This document shows, piece by piece, positions 37,225 to 46,429 of a stretch of DNA of 64,000 nucleotides (positions are counted from its first letter, which is position 1; every line of letters starts with the position of its first letter). The stretch lies in assembly GCF_013185915.1 (NCBI RefSeq), contig NZ_JAAZUH010000001.1, positions 1-64,000 on the forward strand. The letters run 5' to 3'. Under the pieces are notes generated by a model. The model ran no database searches and had not been told where the DNA came from. It was given only the letters and a program-made list of their open reading frames with translations. Source of the stretch: Stenotrophomonas bentonitica (GTDB lineage: Bacteria; Pseudomonadota; Gammaproteobacteria; Xanthomonadales; Xanthomonadaceae). The translations under genes and the position numbers were made by a program.

Positions 37225-37414
37225 GCAGCGTAGGTGTCGAGAGCCGGCGTGGGCCGCCGTAGTAGCCTGGATCTCGACGATCGCCATGTAGCTTGGCGCC
37301 CACGCCGGAATCTCCCTTGATCCGCCCGAACAGTTGCTGGAGCTGACACTCGCAGCGATAAGACTGGGCAAGCGGGGGAGCTCTCGACCCTTCCAGACTA
37401 TACGGAGTCGGGCG
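37225..37414 (+). ncRNA. Candidate IS110 bridge-RNA region
   Basis: The 190 nt before the IS110 recombinase gene carry no frame but hold a strong stem-loop: CCGGCGTGGGC (37244-37254) pairs perfectly with GCCCACGCCGG (37298-37308) around a 43-nt loop, then a second weaker fold before the gene. IS110-group elements encode a bridge RNA in the non-coding left end that pairs with donor and target DNA through such internal loops. Position, length and shape fit, but loop-to-target complementarity was not demonstrated. Confidence 0.5.
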
Positions 37415-38329
37415 ATGAACGGGATCGGGATTGATGTAAGCAAGCGCCAGTTGGATGTGGGCACGACGGATGGAGAGGTCCTGCAGGTCAGCAACAGCGG
37501 CTCCGGCTTTGCGGAATTGGACGCCTGGTTAAGAACACGTCCGACCAGCCAGATCGTGCTGGAGGCCACCGGCGGCTATGAACAGAGAGTGCTGGATTTC
37601 CTGCACAACGCCGGTCATCCGGTGGTCCGAGCCAATGCCCTGCAGGCCCGGAAGCTGGCCCAAGGGTTGGGCCAGGTAGCCAAAACTGATCGTTTGGATG
37701 CCTACGCATTGGCGAAGATGGCAGCCTTGGTGAAACTTCCTTCGTATCAGCCGTTGGAGCCTTGGCAGCAGAAGATGCGGGAATTTGTGCGGGCGCGTCG
37801 ACAGACGATGCACGCGCTGACTGTTGCGTGCCAACAGCAGGAAATGGTGGAGGATCGTGAATTGCGCCGACTATTGCAGGCCAATATCACCCGCTTGCGG
37901 ACGCTGGTTGAACGCTTGGGAAAGCAGATTGCCGAGCAGGTGTCCCTGCAACCCCAGCTGGCCGTGCTGAAGTCGATGAAAGGCGTGGGCCCAGGGTTGC
38001 AGGCGGTACTTGCCAGCTACTTGCCCGAACTGGGGAAGGTCAGCGGCAAGGCCATCGCCAGCTTGGTCGGTGTAGCACCCATGTCCCACGACAGCGGGAC
38101 CCTGCGCGGGAAAAGAAGTATTCACGGCGGCCGGGCTGAGATCCGTCAGGTGCTTTACATGGCGAGCATGTCGGCCATGCGGCATGAGCCTCGATTGCGG
38201 GAGTTTTACCAGTCGCTGCGAGGCCGTGGCAAGGAAGGCAAAGTCGCCATCGTGGCGGTGATGCGGAAGATGCTGGTGATCCTCAACGCCCGCGTGCGCG
38301 ACGCCGAACGCGGACCGATCCCCGCCTGA
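37415..38329 (+). CDS. IS110-family DEDD recombinase
   Basis: 304 aa from ATG 37415 (GGAG 37404-37407). N-terminal RuvC-like DEDD domain: D of IGIDVSKRQLDV, E of VLEATGGYE, D-x-x-D of KTDRLDAYAL. C-terminal Tnp2/transposase_20 domain with SMKGVGPGLQAVL, LVGVAPMSHDSG and the catalytic-Ser region RQVLYMASMSA. IS110 enzymes work with a bridge RNA to recombine element ends with a target dinucleotide core and leave no obvious terminal repeats. The element sits in a REP-rich zone, the kind of site favoured by many family members. Likely active, since the frame is intact. Confidence 0.9.
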   Translation: MNGIGIDVSKRQLDVGTTDGEVLQVSNSGSGFAELDAWLRTRPTSQIVLEATGGYEQRVLDFLHNAGHPVVRANALQARKLAQGLGQVAKTDRLDAYALAKMAALVKLPSYQPLEPWQQKMREFVRARRQTMHALTVACQQQEMVEDRELRRLLQANITRLRTLVERLGKQIAEQVSLQPQLAVLKSMKGVGPGLQAVLASYLPELGKVSGKAIASLVGVAPMSHDSGTLRGKRSIHGGRAEIRQVLYMASMSAMRHEPRLREFYQSLRGRGKEGKVAIVAVMRKMLVILNARVRDAERGPIPA

Positions 38330-38354
38330 GGCGACTCAGGGCGTCCGCTCCCCG

Positions 38355-38381
38355 AGGCTGCCGGCCAGCGGCCGGCACTAC
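38355..38381. repeat. SMAG-type REP unit
   Basis: GCCGGCC-AGC-GGCCGGC palindrome ending ACTAC, 26 nt after the IS110 recombinase stop; the element's right end must lie in that gap or within this unit. Confidence 0.8.
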
Positions 38382-38427
38382 CGTGCCCGCAACATTGCGC
38401 CAACGCCGGCGCTGCCTTTGACGTGGC

Positions 38428-38502
38428 TTTTCCCGTGACCTCCGATCTCTGTCGAGGGTCGACCGGGGCGGGTTTGCGGGGGAATCGGCGCCATGGATGG
38501 CG
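38428..38502. repeat. Right copy of the ~75-bp dispersed repeat
   Basis: TTTTCCCGTGACC at the start, CGGGTTTGCGGGGG in the middle and a CGCCATGG-ATGGCG hairpin at the end; parallel in order and orientation to 37121-37198 on the other side of the IS110 element. Confidence 0.6.
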
Positions 38503-38608
38503 ACCGCTTAGCCCCCATGGATGGGTTTACGGCGACCCCGCAAACCCGCACCGGGCGGCCCTGCCCAAGGCATGCATCAGGCCTCGGCTGTTCGCCCAAA
38601 TGCGTGAA

Positions 38609-38633
38609 GCAGCCGGGCAGAGCCCGGCTCTAC
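38609..38633. repeat. SMAG-type REP unit
   Basis: GCCGGGC-AGA-GCCCGGC palindrome ending TCTAC. Confidence 0.85.
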
Positions 38634-38655
38634 GCCAAACGCAGCAATCAAGAGC

Positions 38656-38680
38656 GTGCCGACCAGCGGTCGGCACCTAC
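38656..38680. repeat. SMAG-type REP unit
   Basis: GTGCCGACC-AGC-GGTCGGCAC palindrome ending CTAC, a third core variant. Confidence 0.8.
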
Positions 38681-38799
38681 CGTCCCGCCAGCAACACAGT
38701 TGCTACATGGATGTATTTACGGCGTCCCCCACAAACCCGCACCCGACGGCCCTGACCAGGGGAACCTTGCCCACTGCAGCTGTTCGCCGGAATCCAACA

Positions 38800-38824
38800 G
38801 CAGCCGGGCAGGGCCCGGCTCTAC
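38800..38824. repeat. SMAG-type REP unit
   Basis: GCCGGGC-AGG-GCCCGGC palindrome ending TCTAC, 77 nt before the hisR operator. Confidence 0.85.
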
Positions 38825-38900
38825 CAGCCTGGATCCAGCGCTACCCGGGCTCCACCTGAATCGCCGCTCCCGGGATTTGGCTTCCGGCGCAATTTGCGCT

Positions 38901-38924
38901 AATGTAATAGCACGCTATTACATT
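38901..38924. promoter_or_regulatory. HisR operator
   Basis: Perfect 10-bp inverted repeat AATGTAATAG / CTATTACATT separated by CACG, ending seven bases before the hisR ATG. It must overlap the promoter of the his operon. TrpR-family repressors bind such symmetrical AT-rich sites; autoregulation and repression of the whole operon are inferred. Confidence 0.82.
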
Positions 38925-38930
38925 GATACG

Positions 38931-39257
38931 ATGAAAATCCGCCCCGTCCCCCGTGAAAAAGACCCCCAGGCCGATCTGGCCTGCCTCGCTGCGGCGTTCG
39001 CCGGGCTGGATAGCGAGGAGCAGGTGACTGCCTTCCTGCGTGACCTGTGCACTCCCGCCGAGCTGGAGGCCCTGTCTGATCGGTGGAAGGTGGTGCCGCT
39101 GCTCCGGCAGGGCGTGCCGTATCGCGAAATCCATGAATTGACCGGTGTCAGCGTGACCACCACCGGGCGCGTGGCGCGCTCGCTGGACCATGGCCACGGC
39201 GGCTATGCCGCCGCCATTGCCGCGACCGCCACGCCCGCGTCCCCCGAATCCGAGTAG
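38931..39257 (+). CDS. hisR: TrpR-family repressor heading the his operon
   Basis: 108 aa. TrpR/YerC-YecD fold: [20 protein letters not shown] (as [14 protein letters not shown] and SDRWKV) and helix-turn-helix [24 protein letters not shown] in parts ([22 protein letters not shown]). The C-terminal 20 residues are a flexible Ala/Pro tail. TrpR relatives that head histidine operons in xanthomonads have been predicted as HisR, with histidine as corepressor. The gene is 11 nt before hisG and its operator overlaps its promoter, so it should repress itself and hisGDCBHAF-IE when histidine is plentiful. Confidence 0.85.
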   Translation: MKIRPVPREKDPQADLACLAAAFAGLDSEEQVTAFLRDLCTPAELEALSDRWKVVPLLRQGVPYREIHELTGVSVTTTGRVARSLDHGHGGYAAAIAATATPASPESE

Positions 39258-39268
39258 AGACCTCCCCC

Positions 39269-40180
39269 ATGAGTGCAACCCAGACCGCCCCGGCACGCGA
39301 CCGGCTGCGTATCGCCATCCAGAAGAGCGGGCGGCTCGCCGAACCCGCGCGCAGCCTGCTCACCGCCTGCGGCCTGAGCTGGCGGCAGAGCCGCGACAAG
39401 CTCTTCTGCTACGGCGAATCGCTGCCCGTCGACCTGCTGCTCGTCCGCGACGACGACATTCCCGGCCTGATCGCCGACGGCGTCTGCGACTTCGGCATCG
39501 TCGGCCGCAACGAACTGGACGAACAGGGCGCCGCCCGCCGCCGGATCGGCCTGCCCGACGCCTACCAGGCCCTGCGCGGCCTCAACTTCGGCCAGTGCCG
39601 CCTGATGCTCGCCGTGCCCGACGAATGGGACTGGCAGGGCGTCCAGCAGCTCGCCGGTAAACGCATCGCCACCAGCTACCCCGCCATCCTCGCCGACTGG
39701 CTGGCCGAGCGCGGCGTCGACGCCCAGGTCGTCGAACTGTCCGGCTCTGTCGAAATCGCCCCCCGCCTGGGCACCGCCGACCTCATCTGCGACCTCGTCT
39801 CCAGCGGCGCCACCCTGGCCGCCAACCAGCTCAAGCCCGTCGAAACCCTGCTCGAAAGCGAAGCCGTACTCGCCGGACCGGTCAAAACCCCCGACGACGC
39901 CCGCGCCGGCCTCATGGCCATGCTGCTGCGCCGCCTCGACGGCGTGGTCAAGGTGCAGGACAGCAAGCTGCTGATGTTCCGCGCCGACCAGGATCGCGTC
40001 TCCGACCTGGCCCGCCTGCTGCCCGACGCCGACCCGCTGGTGCAGCTGCCCGACGACGGCGGCCGCCTGCGCCTGCAGACCATGTGCCACGGCGCCCTGA
40101 CCTGGCAGCGGCTCGAAGAGCTGGAGCGCGCCGGCGCCCAGGGTTTGATGGTGTTGAGCGTGGAGCGGTCGCTGGCATGA
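39269..40180 (+). CDS. hisG: ATP phosphoribosyltransferase, long form
   Basis: 303 aa. First step of histidine synthesis: ATP plus PRPP to phosphoribosyl-ATP. Long (HisG_L) form with catalytic domains ([56 protein letters not shown]) and the C-terminal ACT-like regulatory domain (about 225-303) that binds histidine for feedback. No hisZ is needed. Overlaps hisD by 4 nt. Confidence 0.95.
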   Translation: MSATQTAPARDRLRIAIQKSGRLAEPARSLLTACGLSWRQSRDKLFCYGESLPVDLLLVRDDDIPGLIADGVCDFGIVGRNELDEQGAARRRIGLPDAYQALRGLNFGQCRLMLAVPDEWDWQGVQQLAGKRIATSYPAILADWLAERGVDAQVVELSGSVEIAPRLGTADLICDLVSSGATLAANQLKPVETLLESEAVLAGPVKTPDDARAGLMAMLLRRLDGVVKVQDSKLLMFRADQDRVSDLARLLPDADPLVQLPDDGGRLRLQTMCHGALTWQRLEELERAGAQGLMVLSVERSLA

Positions 40181-41472
40181 ATCGTCTGCACTGGTCCCAG
40201 CTGGATGCCACCGAACAGGCCCAGGCGCTGCAGCGCCCCGTACAGGCCGTGGCCGCGCGTACCCGTGAATCGGTCGCCGCACTGATCTCCTCCGTGCGCG
40301 AAGACGGCGACGCCGCCCTGCGCGAAATCAGCCTGCGTTTCGACGGCGTCGCGCCCGCCTCGTTCGAAGTCGATGACGAAGAATTCGCCGCCGCCGAACG
40401 CGCCGTGCCGGCCGAACTGCGCCAGGCCATGATCGACGCAGCCGAGCGCATCCGCCTGTTCCACAAGGCCGGCATGAGCCAGGGCTACGCGGTCGAAACC
40501 GCGCCTGGCGTGCGCTGCGAACGCATGGTCCGGCCGATCGGCCGGGTCGGCCTGTATGTGCCCGCCGGCAGCGCACCCTTGCCGTCCACCGCACTCATGC
40601 TCGGCGTGCCCGCACAGCTGGCCGGATGTCGCGAAGTCGTGCTGTGCACCCCGCCGCGCCGCGACGGCAGCGCCGATCCCGCCGTGCTCGTCGCCGCGCG
40701 CCTCACCGGCGTGCACCGCGTGTTCAAGCTCGGCGGCGCCCAGGCCATTGCCGCCATGGCCTACGGCACCGCCAGCGTACCTGCCTGCGACAAGCTGTAC
40801 GGCCCCGGCAACAGCTACGTGACCGAAGCCAAGCAGCAGGTCGCGCAGGACGGCGCCGCCGCCATCGACATGCCCGCCGGTCCCTCCGAAGTGCTGGTGA
40901 TTGCCGATGCCGGTGCCAACCCCGCGTTCGTGGCCGCCGACCTGCTCTCGCAGGCCGAACACGGCCCGGACTCCCAGGTACTGCTGCTCACCGACGATGC
41001 CACCATGCTGGAGCGCGTCGAAGCACAGGTGCAGGCGCAACTGGCGAAGCTGTCGCGCGCCGACATCGCCGCCCAGGCACTGCAGTCCTCGCGCCTGGTC
41101 CTGGTCGACTCCCTCGTCCAGGCCTTCCAGATCAGCAACCGCTACGCGCCCGAACACCTGATCCTGGCCCTGCGCGAACCGCGCGACTGGCTGGCCCAGG
41201 TCGAGGCCGCCGGCTCGGTGTTCCTCGGCGACTACACCCCCGAAGCGCTCGGCGACTACTGCAGCGGCACCAACCACGTGCTGCCCACCGCCGGCGCCGC
41301 GCGCGCCTACAGCGGCGTCAGCGTCGCCAGTTTCCAGAACATGATCAGCGTGCAGTCCGCCAGTGCGCAGGGCATTGCCGCCATCGGCAACTGCGCGCGC
41401 GTGCTGGCCCGTGCCGAAGGCCTGGATGCACACGAAAACGCCGTGGCCCTGCGCATGGAGAGCGCCGCATGA
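40177..41472 (+). CDS. hisD: Histidinol dehydrogenase
   Basis: 431 aa. Zn- and NAD-dependent two-step oxidation of histidinol to histidine. Seen: [20 protein letters not shown] in parts, [14 protein letters not shown], the Zn/catalytic [12 protein letters not shown] and [13 protein letters not shown] with the QxEHG signature, and APEHLIL with the Glu-His pair. ATGA overlaps on both sides couple it to hisG and hisC. Confidence 0.96.
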   Translation: MNRLHWSQLDATEQAQALQRPVQAVAARTRESVAALISSVREDGDAALREISLRFDGVAPASFEVDDEEFAAAERAVPAELRQAMIDAAERIRLFHKAGMSQGYAVETAPGVRCERMVRPIGRVGLYVPAGSAPLPSTALMLGVPAQLAGCREVVLCTPPRRDGSADPAVLVAARLTGVHRVFKLGGAQAIAAMAYGTASVPACDKLYGPGNSYVTEAKQQVAQDGAAAIDMPAGPSEVLVIADAGANPAFVAADLLSQAEHGPDSQVLLLTDDATMLERVEAQVQAQLAKLSRADIAAQALQSSRLVLVDSLVQAFQISNRYAPEHLILALREPRDWLAQVEAAGSVFLGDYTPEALGDYCSGTNHVLPTAGAARAYSGVSVASFQNMISVQSASAQGIAAIGNCARVLARAEGLDAHENAVALRMESAA

Positions 41473-42557
41473 GCGCCGACACCGTTCTCTCGCTGGTGCG
41501 CGACGACCTGCGCGCGTTCGCGGGGTACTCTTCCGCGCGCAGCAGCGCGCTGGTCGGCGATGTCTGGCTCAATGCCAACGAGTCGGCCTGGTCCAACCCG
41601 GCCGACGCGCAGGGCATCGCACGGCGCTATCCCGAACCCCAGCCGCAGGCCCTGCGTACACGGCTCGCCGCGTTGTATGGCTGCAGCGTAGACCAGCTGC
41701 TGATCGGGCGCGGCAGCGACGAAGCCATCGACCTGCTGGTACGCGCTTTGTGCCAGCCCGGCCGCGACGCCGTACTGGTCACCCCGCCAGTGTTCGGCAT
41801 GTACGCGGTCTGCGCACGCCTGCAGAACGCGCCACTGCTGGAGGTCCCGCTGCGCGACAGCGGCGACGAACTGGTCGCCGACATCGACGCCATCATTTCT
41901 ACCGCGCTGTCAGGCAACGCCAAGCTGGTGTTCCTGTGCACGCCGTCGAATCCGGCCGGCAGCAGCATTGCACTCGCCGACATCGAACGCGTCGCCCAGG
42001 CCCTGCAGGGCAGGGCGCTGGTGGTGGTCGACGAAGCCTATGGCGAGTACGCCAACCAGGCGTCTGCGACCACCCTGCTGTCCCGCTACGACAACGTCGC
42101 GGTGCTGCGCACCCTGTCCAAGGCGCATGCGCTGGCCGCGGCCCGCATCGGTACCCTCATCGCTGCGCCGGCCCTGATCCAGGTGCTGCGGCGTTGCCAG
42201 GCGCCGTACCCGGTGCCTGCGCCGTGCACCGCCCTGGCGCTGGCCGCGCTCGACTCAGATGCGCTGGCCGTGACCGACGCGCGCGTGGCGCAGGTCAAGG
42301 CCGAGCGTGCCCGTCTGTACCAGGCCCTGCAGCAGGCGCCCGGCGTACTGCGCGCCTACCCCTCGCAGGGCAACTACCTGCTGGTCCGTTTCGACGACGC
42401 GCAGGCCGCCTTCGACGCGCTGCTGGCCGCCGGCGTGGTCGTCCGCGACCAGCGCGCCGCCCCGCAACTGCACGACGCACTGCGCATCACCATTGGCAGC
42501 CCGGAACAGAACGACCGCGTGCTCCAGGTACTCACTGCCCGGAGGGCCGCCGCATGA
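41469..42557 (+). CDS. hisC: Histidinol-phosphate aminotransferase
   Basis: 362 aa. PLP aminotransferase fold type [13 protein letters not shown] at the N-terminus, [15 protein letters not shown], the Asp-Tyr/Ala pair [14 protein letters not shown] lysine in [14 protein letters not shown], and the C-terminal [10 protein letters not shown] with R in RITIGS. Converts imidazole-acetol phosphate and Glu to histidinol phosphate. Overlaps hisD and hisB. Confidence 0.95.
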   Translation: MSADTVLSLVRDDLRAFAGYSSARSSALVGDVWLNANESAWSNPADAQGIARRYPEPQPQALRTRLAALYGCSVDQLLIGRGSDEAIDLLVRALCQPGRDAVLVTPPVFGMYAVCARLQNAPLLEVPLRDSGDELVADIDAIISTALSGNAKLVFLCTPSNPAGSSIALADIERVAQALQGRALVVVDEAYGEYANQASATTLLSRYDNVAVLRTLSKAHALAAARIGTLIAAPALIQVLRRCQAPYPVPAPCTALALAALDSDALAVTDARVAQVKAERARLYQALQQAPGVLRAYPSQGNYLLVRFDDAQAAFDALLAAGVVVRDQRAAPQLHDALRITIGSPEQNDRVLQVLTARRAAA

Positions 42558-43627
42558 CCCCGATCCTGTTCGTCGACCGCGACGGCACCCTGATCGAAGA
42601 GCCCGCCGACTTCCAGATCGACGCCTACGAGAAGATCCGCTTCGTGCGCGATGTGATCCCGGCGATGCTCAAGCTGCGCGACGCCGGCTACCAGTTCGTG
42701 ATCGTCAGCAACCAGGACGGGCTGGGCAGCGAAGGCTACCCGCAGGCGTCCTTCGATGGTCCCAACGACCTGATGCTGCAGATCTTCGCCAGCCAGGGCA
42801 TCGTGTTCCGTGACGTGCTCATCGACGGTACCTGGCCGCACGACAACGCACCCACGCGTAAGCCGGGTATCGGCATGATGCTGCCGTACCTGCAGGACCG
42901 CAGCATCGATTGGGCGCGCTCGGCGATGGTGGGCGATCGTCCCACCGACATCCAGTTCGCGCAGAACATGAACATCCGCGGCTTCCAGTTGCGGACCGGA
43001 CAGTTCGGTGGCGAGTGGGACTGGAACGGCATCGCCCACGACCTCGCCGATGCACCGCGCCGCGCCACCGTGCAGCGCAATACCAAGGAAACCCGCATCC
43101 GCGTCGATGTGGACCTCGACCGTACCGCCGAACCGCAGACCCACACCGGGCTGCCGTTCTTCGACCACATGCTGCAGCAGATCGGCAAGCACGGCGGCTT
43201 CGCGCTGAGCGTGCAGGCCGAGGGCGACCTGCATATCGACGAACACCACACCATCGAAGACACCGGCCTGGCGCTCGGCCAGGCCCTGCGTGAAGCGCTG
43301 GGCGACAAACGCGGTATCGGTCGCTACGGCTTCACTCTCCCAATGGACGAAACCCTGGCCAGCGCCGCGCTGGATTTCAGCGGCCGCCCGTACTTCGTGT
43401 TCGAAGGCGAGTTCAAGCGCGAGCGCGTCGGCGACATGCCGACCGAGCTGGTGCCGCACTTCTTCCGTTCGCTGTGCGATGCCTCGGGGTTGAACCTGCA
43501 CCTGAGCGTGCGCGGCGACAACGACCACCACAAGGTCGAAGCCTGCTTCAAGGCGCTGGCGCGCGCCCTGCGCCAGGCCCTGCCGCGCCAGGGAACGGCG
43601 CTGCCCAGTACCAAGGGGGCGCTGTGA
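42554..43627 (+). CDS. hisB: Bifunctional histidinol phosphatase/IGP dehydratase
   Basis: 357 aa. N-terminal HAD phosphatase (1-165): [12 protein letters not shown] with D-x-D nucleophile, [11 protein letters not shown], and [15 protein letters not shown]-terminal imidazoleglycerol-phosphate dehydratase (166-357) with the two metal-binding motifs [17 protein letters not shown] and [10 protein letters not shown], and [12 protein letters not shown]. The fused gammaproteobacterial form catalyses steps 6 and 8. Overlaps hisC and hisH by 4 nt. Confidence 0.96.
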   Translation: MTPILFVDRDGTLIEEPADFQIDAYEKIRFVRDVIPAMLKLRDAGYQFVIVSNQDGLGSEGYPQASFDGPNDLMLQIFASQGIVFRDVLIDGTWPHDNAPTRKPGIGMMLPYLQDRSIDWARSAMVGDRPTDIQFAQNMNIRGFQLRTGQFGGEWDWNGIAHDLADAPRRATVQRNTKETRIRVDVDLDRTAEPQTHTGLPFFDHMLQQIGKHGGFALSVQAEGDLHIDEHHTIEDTGLALGQALREALGDKRGIGRYGFTLPMDETLASAALDFSGRPYFVFEGEFKRERVGDMPTELVPHFFRSLCDASGLNLHLSVRGDNDHHKVEACFKALARALRQALPRQGTALPSTKGAL

Positions 43628-44226
43628 CCGACGTTGCACTGATCGATGCCGGCGGTGCCAACCTGGGTTCGGTGCGCTATGCGCTGGAGCGGCTGGGCGC
43701 GAACGTGCAGCTGGTGCGCGGCGCGGACGGCCTGCACGGCGCGCGCCGGGTGATCCTGCCGGGCGTGGGCGCGGCGAAACCTGCGATGCAGCGCCTGCAC
43801 GCGCAGGGGCTGGTCGAACCGCTGCGCCGCCTGCAGGTGCCGCTGATGGGCATCTGCCTGGGCATGCAGCTGCTGTTCGAACATTCCGAAGAAGCCGGGG
43901 TGGAAACGCTGGGCTTGATTCCCGGCACGGTGCGCAAGCTGGTGCCGGCCACCGGCATCCGCGTGCCGCACATGGGCTGGAACCGGCTGCTGCCGTTGAA
44001 GCCGTCGGTGCTGCTGCGCGACATCCCCGCGCGTGCCAGCGCCTACTTCGTGCACAGCTACGCCGCACCGCTCAACGCCCACACCGTGGCCGCCTGCGAC
44101 CACGGCGGGCTGTTCACCGCGATGGTGGAGCAGGGCCGGTACTTCGGCGCCCAGTTCCACCCCGAGCGTTCCGGCGACACCGGCGCGCTGATGCTGCGCA
44201 ATTTCCTTGAGGACACCGCTGTATGA
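43624..44226 (+). CDS. hisH: Imidazole glycerol phosphate synthase glutaminase subunit
   Basis: 200 aa from GTG 43624, overlapping hisB. Class I glutamine amidotransferase: oxyanion GVGAAKPAM, nucleophile Cys78 in [11 protein letters not shown], and His-Glu near 178-180 in [10 protein letters not shown]. Provides ammonia to HisF. Confidence 0.95.
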   Translation: MTDVALIDAGGANLGSVRYALERLGANVQLVRGADGLHGARRVILPGVGAAKPAMQRLHAQGLVEPLRRLQVPLMGICLGMQLLFEHSEEAGVETLGLIPGTVRKLVPATGIRVPHMGWNRLLPLKPSVLLRDIPARASAYFVHSYAAPLNAHTVAACDHGGLFTAMVEQGRYFGAQFHPERSGDTGALMLRNFLEDTAV

Positions 44227-44957
44227 GTTTCATCGTCTACCCCGCGCTGGATATCCGTGGCGGCCGCGTGGTGCGGCTGCGCCAGGGCGACTACGCGCAG
44301 GAAACCCACTACGGCGACGACCCGCTGCCGCGTGCCCAGGCCTTCGAGGCCCAGGGTGCGCGCTGGATGCACCTGGTCGACCTCGACGCCGCACGCGCCG
44401 GGGGTTACACGCTGGCACCGTTGCTGGCAGCGATCCGCGCCAACACCGGCCTGCAGGTGCAGACCGGCGGCGGCGTCCGTGGCCGTGACGATGTGGCACG
44501 CATCCTCGATGCCGGCGCCAGCCGCGTGGTGGTCGGCTCGCTGGCGGTGCGCGAGCCGGAGCAGGTGATCGGCTGGCTGGCAGAGTTCGGATCCGAGCGC
44601 ATCACCATCGCGCTGGATGCGCGCCAGGATGCCGACGGCCAATGGCAGTTGCCGGTACACGGCTGGACCGAGAATGCCGGGGTCACCCTGGACGCACTCG
44701 CAGAGCGCTACGCGCAGGCCGGCCTGCGCCACCTGTTGTGTACCGACATCGCCCGCGACGGCATGCTGGCTGGACCGAACCTGGACCTGTACCGCCACCT
44801 CACCGCACGCCTGCCGGGCGTGGCGGTGCAGGCCTCCGGTGGCGTGCGCGACGTGTCCGACGTTGCCGCCGCGCGCGCCGCAGGCTGTGCCGGTGCGGTG
44901 CTGGGCAAGGCCCTGCTGGAGCAGCGCATGGACCTGGGCGAGGCGCTGGCATGTTGA
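44223..44957 (+). CDS. hisA: ProFAR isomerase
   Basis: 244 aa. (beta/alpha)8 barrel; isomerises ProFAR to PRFAR. Catalytic Asp in [14 protein letters not shown] and TDIARDGML, phosphate sites [10 protein letters not shown] and [10 protein letters not shown]. The pair of half-barrel repeats is plain. Overlaps hisH by 4 nt and hisF by 7. Confidence 0.95.
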   Translation: MSFIVYPALDIRGGRVVRLRQGDYAQETHYGDDPLPRAQAFEAQGARWMHLVDLDAARAGGYTLAPLLAAIRANTGLQVQTGGGVRGRDDVARILDAGASRVVVGSLAVREPEQVIGWLAEFGSERITIALDARQDADGQWQLPVHGWTENAGVTLDALAERYAQAGLRHLLCTDIARDGMLAGPNLDLYRHLTARLPGVAVQASGGVRDVSDVAAARAAGCAGAVLGKALLEQRMDLGEALAC

Positions 44958-45727
44958 GCCGCCGCATCATTCCCTGCCTGGACGTGCGCGACGGCCGCGT
45001 GGTCAAGGGCGTGCGCTTCCGCGACCACGTGGACATGGGCGACATCGTCGAGCTGTCGCAGCGTTACCGCGACCAGGGCGCCGACGAGCTGGTGTTCTAC
45101 GACATCGGGGCCAGCCCGGAAGCGCGGTCGGTGGACGTGGCCTGGATCGAGCGCATCGCGCGCCTGATCGACATTCCGTTCTGCGTGGCCGGTGGCATCG
45201 ACAGCGTGGAGACCGCACGCCGCGTGCTGTTTGCCGGCGCCGACAAGATTTCGATCAACTCCCCGGCGCTGGGTCGGCCGGAGCTGATCACCGAGCTGGC
45301 CGACGAGTTCGGCGTGCAGTGCGTGGTGGTCGGCATCGACTCGGTGCGCGAAGCCGACGGGCAGTGGCGGGTGCGCCGTTTCAGCGGCGACCCGGACAAG
45401 ACCCAGGCTGTCGCCGTGCGCACGCTGGACTGGGTGCAGGAAGTGCAGCGCCGGGGTGCCGGCGAGATCGTGTTGAACTGCATGGACAGTGACGGCGTGC
45501 GCCGCGGCTACGACGTCGAGCAGCTGCGCCAGGCGCGCGACGCCTGCCACGTGCCCCTGATCGCCTCCGGCGGCGCCGGCGAGATGCAGCACTTCGCCGA
45601 TGTGTTCGACCAGGCCGATGTCGACGGCGCGCTGGCCGCCAGCGTCTTCCACAGTGGCGCCATCGCCATTCCCGCACTGAAGCAGTTCCTGCGCACGCAG
45701 CAGATCGAGGTTCGAGATGTCTATTGA
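44951..45727 (+). CDS. hisF: Imidazole glycerol phosphate synthase cyclase subunit
   Basis: 258 aa. (beta/alpha)8 barrel paralogous to His[42 protein letters not shown] with catalytic Asp, and [10 protein letters not shown]. Forms the HisHF complex and makes IGP plus AICAR. ATG 44951 within the end of hisA. Confidence 0.96.
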   Translation: MLSRRIIPCLDVRDGRVVKGVRFRDHVDMGDIVELSQRYRDQGADELVFYDIGASPEARSVDVAWIERIARLIDIPFCVAGGIDSVETARRVLFAGADKISINSPALGRPELITELADEFGVQCVVVGIDSVREADGQWRVRRFSGDPDKTQAVAVRTLDWVQEVQRRGAGEIVLNCMDSDGVRRGYDVEQLRQARDACHVPLIASGGAGEMQHFADVFDQADVDGALAASVFHSGAIAIPALKQFLRTQQIEVRDVY

Positions 45728-46340
45728 AGTGTTGCCCTCCCGCGAGGCCCTGGACACCCTGGACTGGGCCAAGGGCGACGGCCTGTTGCCGGTGGTGGTG
45801 CAGGACGCCGACAGCCTGGCGGTGCTGATGCTGGGCTACGCCACTGCCGAGTCGCTGGCGTTGACCCTGGAAACCGGGCACATGACCTTCTACAGCCGCA
45901 GCAAACAGCGGCTGTGGACCAAGGGCGAGTCGTCCGGCAACGTGCTGGCGGTGGTGGCGGTGCGCGTGGACTGCGACCGCGACACCCTGCTGGTCAGTGC
46001 GCGTCCGGCCGGGCCCACCTGCCACACCGGCAGCGAAAGCTGCTTCGAACAGGCGCCGGGCAATTTCCTGGGCCGCCTGGACGCACTGGTGCGCGAGCGC
46101 GAACATCAGCGCCCGGCCAACAGCTACACCACCTCGCTGTTCGAACAGGGTATCCGCCGGATCGCGCAGAAGGTCGGCGAAGAAGGCGTGGAAACCGCAC
46201 TGGCCGGCGTGGTCCAGGACGATGCGGCGTTGCTGGGGGAGTCGGCCGACCTGCTGTTCCACCTGACCGTGCTGCTGCGCGCCCGTGGCCTGTCGCTGCA
46301 GGACGCGGTCGAGGTGCTGGTGGCCCGCCACGCGAAATGA
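45717..46340 (+). CDS. hisI: Bifunctional PRA-CH/PRA-PH
   Basis: 207 aa HisIE fusion. N-terminal cyclohydrolase (1-115): [18 protein letters not shown], and [12 protein letters not shown] with the metal Cys and His. C-terminal pyrophosphohydrolase (116-207): [22 protein letters not shown] in parts ([17 protein letters not shown]) with the MazG-like acidic helix pair. Completes steps 2 and 3. Overlaps hisF by 11 nt; last gene of the operon. Confidence 0.95.
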   Translation: MSIEVLPSREALDTLDWAKGDGLLPVVVQDADSLAVLMLGYATAESLALTLETGHMTFYSRSKQRLWTKGESSGNVLAVVAVRVDCDRDTLLVSARPAGPTCHTGSESCFEQAPGNFLGRLDALVREREHQRPANSYTTSLFEQGIRRIAQKVGEEGVETALAGVVQDDAALLGESADLLFHLTVLLRARGLSLQDAVEVLVARHAK

Positions 46341-46429
46341 GCGCGGCGACCGCCATCTAACGCGGCTGAAACGGACCACCAGCGATGATGTGCGGCTTTA
46401 CACTCGCCCACCTCCTACGGAACGCCTCG

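Larger units (their letters stand above)
38330..38900. other. 570-bp repeat-rich intergenic region before hisR
   Basis: No gene. Holds four REP units (38355-38381, 38609-38633, 38656-38680, 38800-38824), the right copy of the dispersed repeat (38428-38502), and two reverse-oriented relatives with an ATGGATG(GG/TA)TTTACGGCG motif at about 38516-38560 and 38709-38757. Confidence 0.75.

Noticed and set aside
38355..38824. CRISPR array
   Set aside because: The repeated units are self-palindromic, differ in core and have irregular spacing (25 to over 200 bp); they are REP units.
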